Source: Prochlorococcus sp. AG-402-G22
Lineage (GTDB): Bacteria; Cyanobacteriota; Cyanobacteriia; PCC-6307; Cyanobiaceae
Length of the DNA: 64,000 bases
Direction of reading: 5' to 3'
Assembly (NCBI GenBank): GCA_003217035.1
Contig: QCHV01000002.1
Span: 1 to 64,000, forward strand
Part shown: piece by piece, positions 59,257 to 64,000 of the stretch
Layout of the letters: each line of letters begins with the position of its first letter
Position numbering within the stretch: position 1 is the stretch's first letter
Program-made: the position numbers and the translations under genes
The notes under the pieces: model-generated
What the model was told of the DNA's origin: nothing
What the model saw: the letters and a program-made list of their open reading frames with translations, nothing else
Database searches by the model: none

Positions 59257-60986
59257 AAGCCCAAAATAAATCAATAATGCAGACAAACTTAAGCATTGCT
59301 CTTGCGCACTTACTAGGGGAGACAATACCAACAAAGGCATCTACAGCTCACCTTGAAGATATAGTCAATGCCCTCATGGAATCATTAACTCGAGGGGCAA
59401 TATATCTACCAATAACAAAAACAATCCCTCCAATTGAACTAAACGCGAATGGATGGCCTGAAGATCATTTAAGCGCTCTAAGAAATAGCGGCTGGTTAGG
59501 AGAAGACAATAGTCCAATTGTTCTTGAAGAGAACAGGTTGAGTTGGAAGCGTTGGGATAGCGAAATGAAAAGTGTTATTAAAGAGCTAATTAAAAAGTCA
59601 ACTATCCACCCAGATATAGGCGGAGCACAAGAGGGGGAGAATCATGCTAGGTCATACAAAAATTTAAACCCTGAACAGCTTTTAGCAGTTAAGGCCATTA
59701 CAAATCAGAACGTTATTTTAATAAGTGGTGGGCCTGGAACAGGCAAAACAAGTACCATTGCACAGATGTTGATTGAACTAATTTCAATCAAGCCACTATC
59801 TAAGATTGGACTAGCAGCTCCTACTGGCAAAGCATCGAGACGTCTACAAGAAACTTTGGAAACCTCTTTCAATGGAGTTGAACAAGATTACAGATCAAAG
59901 CTTAAAAACGTTCCATGCCAAACATTACACAAATGGCTTAAAGCCAAGGATGATGGCTTCGCTAAAAACAAATTGAATCAACTAGAACTAGACCTATTAG
60001 TAATTGATGAAATGTCTATGGTTGACCTCAATATAATGAAGGGAGTTCTAAATGCGCTCCCTAACAATAGTCAACTAGTTCTAGTAGGTGACCCCAACCA
60101 ATTACCTCCTATAGGGCCAGGTGCTGTATGGAATGAACTACAGTCAGATAGTATTAGACTAAAATTCAAAAAGTCATCTATTACCTTAAACAAGCTTTAT
60201 AGGAATCGTGGTGAAATAGCCAAATTAGCAAAGACATTAAAAGAAAATGATTTTCGTAATTTTTGGGAATCAGTACACAAAATGCCAGCATCATCAAATG
60301 TAGATGTTCATTTATCTAACAAAAAAGAACTCCCTTCTTTTATTCATAACAAATTAGTTACCCATCAAATTAAATTAAAACAACTTGTCAAACAGAATCG
60401 TCAGAAAATTGAAAATGAGTTAAGAGAAGATCTTTTCTCTAAAACAAACACATTCACTGAGATATCTAAAGAGATTATAAAAACACTTGAAGAATTAATT
60501 GTTTTATCTCCAAAGAAATTTGGTTTGTGGAGTGTACAACATATACACAGATCAATTTTAGGCGAAAAACTAGACGCAGGCGTTAGGCATTGGCCAGAAG
60601 GTACTCCCGTAATATGCGGTGAGAATCAACCAGAGTTAGGTCTCGCGAATGGAGACATTGGAGTGATTATAGGCAATGGCGAGTCGGCACATTTACTTTT
60701 CATAGTGATCTCAGAATACAAAGAATTAACTCCTCTCATAATTCAACCAGAAAGATTAAGAACCATAGACCCTGCTTTCGCTCTAACAATTCACAAAGCG
60801 CAAGGAAGTGAAGCCAAAGAAGTTATATTACTTTGGCCTAATGAAATCTATTTTTCAAATAGCAAAATTCCGATTCCCAGAAATCCGCAGTATGAAAAAA
60901 GCCTTATGTACACAGCAGTTACTAGAGCCAAGTCGAGATTAAGCCTGATATTTCCTGAAAATGAAGCCATAAAATCAAGTGGCTAG
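59253..60986 (+). CDS. recD: Exodeoxyribonuclease V subunit alpha (RecD)
   Basis: 5'-3' helicase subunit of RecBCD, 577 aa. Walker A is in LISGGPGTGKTSTIAQ (about residue 165), followed by APTGKASRRLQE, VIDEMSMVDL, GDPNQLPPIGPGAVW and the C-terminal ALTIHKAQGSEAKEV and YTAVTRAKSRL. The ATG overlaps the recB stop (ATGA), so the two are translationally coupled. All three RecBCD genes are therefore complete in this window. Confidence 0.95.
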   Translation: MKAQNKSIMQTNLSIALAHLLGETIPTKASTAHLEDIVNALMESLTRGAIYLPITKTIPPIELNANGWPEDHLSALRNSGWLGEDNSPIVLEENRLSWKRWDSEMKSVIKELIKKSTIHPDIGGAQEGENHARSYKNLNPEQLLAVKAITNQNVILISGGPGTGKTSTIAQMLIELISIKPLSKIGLAAPTGKASRRLQETLETSFNGVEQDYRSKLKNVPCQTLHKWLKAKDDGFAKNKLNQLELDLLVIDEMSMVDLNIMKGVLNALPNNSQLVLVGDPNQLPPIGPGAVWNELQSDSIRLKFKKSSITLNKLYRNRGEIAKLAKTLKENDFRNFWESVHKMPASSNVDVHLSNKKELPSFIHNKLVTHQIKLKQLVKQNRQKIENELREDLFSKTNTFTEISKEIIKTLEELIVLSPKKFGLWSVQHIHRSILGEKLDAGVRHWPEGTPVICGENQPELGLANGDIGVIIGNGESAHLLFIVISEYKELTPLIIQPERLRTIDPAFALTIHKAQGSEAKEVILLWPNEIYFSNSKIPIPRNPQYEKSLMYTAVTRAKSRLSLIFPENEAIKSSG

Positions 60987-61056
60987 CTTTAAAACAAGAA
61001 GCTTATAATGTTAAATTACTAAGACCTTTTAAAAAGGCGCGTCAACAAAGCACGGT

Positions 61057-61062
61057 TATATA
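61057..61062 (+). promoter_or_regulatory. Candidate -10 element for the DEAD-box helicase gene
   Basis: TATATA at 61057-61062, in the 132-base gap after recD. It would place the transcript start near 61070, at the foot of the hairpin described next. No clear -35. Confidence 0.25.
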
Positions 61063-61069
61063 CCGATTG

Positions 61070-61099
61070 GAGGTTGTCTGCCTAATTTCTAGGAACCTT
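61070..61099 (+). promoter_or_regulatory. Stem-loop in the DEAD-box helicase leader
   Basis: AGGTT (61071-61075) pairs with AACCT (61094-61098), and inside it CCTA (61081-61084) pairs with TAGG (61090-61093) around a 5-base loop. The two stems stack on the 3' side, with a 5-base bulge on the 5' side. It ends about 20 bases before the ATG, just upstream of the likely ribosome-binding AGGGA. Confidence 0.45.
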
Positions 61100-61118
61100 C
61101 AGGGAAAATTTAAACTAA

Positions 61119-62921
61119 ATGGCCACAAAAACAAATGAGGTAGATCAATCTGCTTCTATAAACACCATTGAATCAAAGAAAATAAAAAAGGTTCTTAAAG
61201 ATCCCTTAACTACAGAACCAATTTCAGAAGAAGGGGAAAATCCTGGATCAAACTCTGATAAAGGGTTTGAGGGATTCGGCTTTAGCGATAAATTACTCGA
61301 TACACTTTCTAAGAAAGGTTATAAAGAACCAACTCCTATTCAAAAAGCAGCAATCCCCGAGCTAATGCTTGGTAGAGATTTACTTGGTCAAGCTCAAACT
61401 GGAACAGGTAAAACTGCAGCTTTTGCTCTACCAATCCTCGAAAGAATTAAAACCAAGCAAGGTCCCCCTGAGGTTCTAGTTTTAACACCTACTAGAGAAC
61501 TGGCTATGCAAGTGGCAGATTCATTTCGAGCATATGCTGAAGGAAATCCAGAGATTAATATTTTAGCTCTATACGGAGGTTCAGATTTCAGAACACAAAT
61601 AAATGCTTTGAGAAGAGGAGTTCAGATTGTTGTCGGAACGCCTGGACGTGTTATGGATCATATGCGCCAAGGGACTTTCATAAAAAACAAACTTGACTGT
61701 TTAGTTCTAGATGAAGCTGATGAAATGTTGAGAATGGGTTTTATTGATGATATTGAATGGATTCTTGACCAATTGCCTAATGAGCGACAAATGGTCTTTT
61801 TCTCGGCAACAATGCCCTCTGAAATTAGACATTTATCCAAAAGATATCTAAGAAACCAAGCTGAAATCACCATTAAGGCAAAAAAGAAAGAAGCTCAGTT
61901 AATCAAGCAAAAGTATATTGTAATTCAAAATAGTTATAAGCTCGAGGCTCTTAGGAGAGTTCTTGAAACATCATCTGGCGAAGGTGTAATTATTTTTGCA
62001 AGAACAAAAGCTATAACTCTTAGGCTTGCAGAAAGTCTAGAAGCCCTTCAACATAATGTAGCCGTTCTAAATGGTGATGTACCACAGAATTTAAGAGAGC
62101 GTACTGTTGAGCGACTACGCCAAGGAGGTGTCGATATACTTGTTGCCACTGATGTTGCGGCAAGAGGTCTTGATGTGGATCGAATAGGACTTGTAATCAA
62201 CTATGACATGCCTTTTGATTCAGAAGCCTACGTTCATCGTATTGGAAGGACAGGGCGAGCAGGTAGGAATGGAGAGGCAATATTATTTGTCAGTCCTAGG
62301 GAAAGATCATTCCTAAACAACCTTGAAAGAACCGTTGGCCAAACTATAGAGAAAATAGAAATACCAAGAAATGAGACTATAAACCAACATCGCATTGACA
62401 AAATTAAAGAGCGAATTTACGAAGCCTCTTCTATGAAGAGAGATACAAAAGAGGAAATAGAGCTGCTAGAAAAACTTGTTGATGAAATTACTAATGACCT
62501 AAAGATTAGTCCAAAAGAAATTGCATTAGGAGCATTAAATCTTGCTTTAGGGAAATCTCCTTTACTAATGCAAGATGATGAAGCTTGGTTAAACCAGCAA
62601 TTTAATACTCGACAAAGCCATGATAGAAGAACAGACAGAAACAGGTCTCGTAGAAGAAATAATTTCGACTCATCATCTCCAGAAAAAGACAAGGCACGTT
62701 ACAGATTAGAAGTAGGGTACAGAGATAGAGTAAAGCCTGGAAATATTGTAGGAGCTATAGCAAACGAAACGGGCTTGCAAGGTAACAATATAGGTCGGAT
62801 ACAAATATTTGATAGCTATAGCCTAGTAGACCTTCCAAAAGGTATGCCAACTAATATATTTAAGAATCTAAAAAAAGTAAAGATCATGAATAAAGAGTTA
62901 AACATAAACCTTTGCAACTAA
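61119..62921 (+). CDS. deaD: DEAD-box ATP-dependent RNA helicase (DeaD/CsdA type)
   Basis: RNA helicase for ribosome assembly and mRNA unwinding, often cold-induced. 600 aa: a polar N-terminal ~50 residues, Q motif (FGFSDKLLDTLSKKGYKEPTPIQ), AQTGTGKTAAFALP, PTRELAMQV, VLDEADEML, FFSATMP, IIFARTKA, ATDVAARGLDV and HRIGRTGRAGR. After it come a dimerisation-like helical part and a C-terminal DbpA-like RNA-binding domain (YRLEVGYRDRVKPGNIVGAIANE) preceded by an Arg-rich linker (about residues 500-520). This domain order fits CsdA. Confidence 0.94.
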   Translation: MATKTNEVDQSASINTIESKKIKKVLKDPLTTEPISEEGENPGSNSDKGFEGFGFSDKLLDTLSKKGYKEPTPIQKAAIPELMLGRDLLGQAQTGTGKTAAFALPILERIKTKQGPPEVLVLTPTRELAMQVADSFRAYAEGNPEINILALYGGSDFRTQINALRRGVQIVVGTPGRVMDHMRQGTFIKNKLDCLVLDEADEMLRMGFIDDIEWILDQLPNERQMVFFSATMPSEIRHLSKRYLRNQAEITIKAKKKEAQLIKQKYIVIQNSYKLEALRRVLETSSGEGVIIFARTKAITLRLAESLEALQHNVAVLNGDVPQNLRERTVERLRQGGVDILVATDVAARGLDVDRIGLVINYDMPFDSEAYVHRIGRTGRAGRNGEAILFVSPRERSFLNNLERTVGQTIEKIEIPRNETINQHRIDKIKERIYEASSMKRDTKEEIELLEKLVDEITNDLKISPKEIALGALNLALGKSPLLMQDDEAWLNQQFNTRQSHDRRTDRNRSRRRNNFDSSSPEKDKARYRLEVGYRDRVKPGNIVGAIANETGLQGNNIGRIQIFDSYSLVDLPKGMPTNIFKNLKKVKIMNKELNINLCN

Positions 62922-62940
62922 TTTTTAATTGAGTTTGCTA

Positions 62941-63228
62941 ATGGAAATCAAATCCACCAAAAGTATTCTCCTAGGTTTAATATCATCAGTTGCAATTGGA
63001 TTAACTCAAGGGGAGGCAAGGTCAGAGGGGACTAATGAGCTCGTTACTCAATTTTGCTTGGCAGGCTTTGAAGCTGAAATGGAAAAATCGGATAAGCCAC
63101 TCAATAAAAGCATTGGGACTTATACATGTGATTGCTTTGTAAATAAGTTTTCAAATGGGTTATCATTTGAAAAAGCACGTGAACTCTGCAAGGAAGAAGC
63201 GTACAAGAGATTTAATCTACAAAGATAG
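62941..63228 (+). CDS. Small secreted Cys-containing protein
   Basis: 95 aa from the ATG at 62941 (TTG at 62929 would add four residues). Signal peptide about residues 1-27 (hydrophobic LLGLISSVAIGLTQ, cleavage near EARS). The mature protein has four Cys (QFCLAG, YTCDCF, ELCKEE), likely disulfide-bonded outside the cytoplasm. No family recognised with certainty. It stands between the helicase gene and an ABC exporter gene 14 bases downstream. Confidence 0.68.
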   Translation: MEIKSTKSILLGLISSVAIGLTQGEARSEGTNELVTQFCLAGFEAEMEKSDKPLNKSIGTYTCDCFVNKFSNGLSFEKARELCKEEAYKRFNLQR

Positions 63229-63242
63229 TATCTAATGAATAA

Positions 63243-64000
63243 ATGACTTTTCTTAAGCGTAAGAAGCCAATTCCAATAATCAGACTTCTTGACAGTCAAC
63301 CAAAGCAAAAGAATTTAATAATTGCAGCTATTTCATGTTCAGTTTTAAATAAACTATTTGACTTAGCCCCTCCAGTTTTAATAGGTATATCTGTAGATAT
63401 TGTTGTTAGAAAAGAAAATTCTTGGATGGCTAGTATTGGCTTCGAATCAGTTCCTACTCAACTAACTTTCCTTGCAGTATTTTCGTTTTTAATATGGACT
63501 TTAGAATCTTTCTTTGAATATCTCTATGGATTACTTTGGAGAAATTTAGCTCAAACAACACAGCATAACCTTCGAGTAAAAGCATACAGTCATCTTCAAA
63601 AATTACAGATGTCATTCTTTGAAAATGATAGCTCTGGAAGACTAATGTCTATTTTAAATGAGGATATTAACCAACTGGAAAGGTTCCTCGACCATGGAGC
63701 AAATCAAATTCTGCAATTGCTAGTAACAGTATTACTTGTTGGAACAGCAATGGCTATTTTAGCTCCTGGAATCGCTATCTTTTCTTTTATCCCTATACCA
63801 CTAATCCTGATTGGTTCTATCAATTTCCAGAAAACTCTTGCTCCTAGGTACAAAGAAGTAAGGAATAAAGCTGGAAACTTATCATCCAGATTAAACAATA
63901 ATTTAGCTGGAATGCTAACTATTAAAAGCTTTGCAAATGAATTATGGGAACTCAAAAGAGTTGAATCGGATAGTAATGAATATCAAAAAAGCAATATAAA
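63243..64000 (+). CDS. ABC exporter, membrane-domain part (runs off window)
   Basis: Open from ATG 63243 to the right edge, about 252 codons. The start reads MTFLKRKKPIPIIRLLDSQPK. It has hydrophobic spans and the type IV ABC exporter features LFDLAPPVLIGISVDIVV, QHNLRVKAYSHLQKLQMSFFE, SSGRLMSILNEDINQLERFLD and GMLTIKSFANE. The ATPase half would lie beyond 64000. This is an MsbA/lipid- or multidrug-type half transporter by pattern. Substrate unknown. Confidence 0.88.
   Translation, partial: MTFLKRKKPIPIIRLLDSQPKQKNLIIAAISCSVLNKLFDLAPPVLIGISVDIVVRKENSWMASIGFESVPTQLTFLAVFSFLIWTLESFFEYLYGLLWRNLAQTTQHNLRVKAYSHLQKLQMSFFENDSSGRLMSILNEDINQLERFLDHGANQILQLLVTVLLVGTAMAILAPGIAIFSFIPIPLILIGSINFQKTLAPRYKEVRNKAGNLSSRLNNNLAGMLTIKSFANELWELKRVESDSNEYQKSNI

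Overview
The window looks like core chromosome of a marine picocyanobacterium. The best fit is a streamlined, AT-rich Prochlorococcus, probably a low-light lineage. Evidence for a cyanobacterium: plastocyanin, NDH-1 subunit NdhD, UbiD-type decarboxylase (plastoquinone route), MenD and MenB (phylloquinone route), MntC-type manganese uptake, glycogen genes glgA and glgB, and several cyanobacterial families of unknown role (DUF760, DUF4336, a Ycf51-like protein, DUF4332). Evidence for a reduced genome: genes are packed, many pairs overlap by 1-20 bases, no spacer exceeds about 240 bases, and start codons are often GTG or TTG. I saw no rRNA, tRNA, CRISPR array, insertion sequence or prophage. The assignment to genus is inference from gene content and style.

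Layout. 1-3084 (minus): murI (cut by the window edge), a cell-wall amidase, a nitrilase-family amidase and comB. 3141-8432 (plus): ubiD, aroA, mnmD-like, glmU. 8425-14042 (minus): menD, menB, glgA, murF. 14154-15141 (plus): lepB and a DUF760 protein. 15131-20371 (minus): a DUF697 membrane protein with a ruined GTPase domain, then mntC, ABC ATPase, permease and a DUF4336 protein. 20609-29947 (plus): a ribbon-helix-helix-like protein, trpS, thrS, glk, thrB, ndhD and an M3 oligopeptidase. 29937-36687 (minus): tamB, a shortened ROK-like protein, proA, folB and a lipase-fold hydrolase. 36753-47572 (plus): Ycf51-like, DUF4332, a small exported protein, CocE-like hydrolase, glgB, hemE, an epimerase, petE, a Nif11-like small protein and clpB. 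47592-50541 holds an OmpR-type regulator lacking the phospho-acceptor Asp, a small conserved protein, and the grxD-bolA-TPR-like-plsC cluster. 50690-64000 (plus): pdxJ, recC, a membrane methyltransferase-like gene, recB, recD, a DEAD-box RNA helicase, a small secreted protein and the start of an ABC exporter.

How it fits together. Cell-envelope building (murI, glmU, murF, amidase, plsC, lepB, tamB), photosynthetic cofactors and electron transfer (ubiD, menBD, hemE, petE, ndhD, Mn uptake), glycogen turnover (glgA, glgB, glk) and RecBCD repair account for most genes. I found no complete unknown multi-gene system. The points most worth a second look are single-gene oddities: the Nif11-like small protein without a modification partner, the pseudo-receiver regulator with an inverted repeat at its promoter, the ROK remnant that seems to join the two ends of a kinase, menD without a usable conventional start, and hairpins in the ndhD and DEAD-box leaders.
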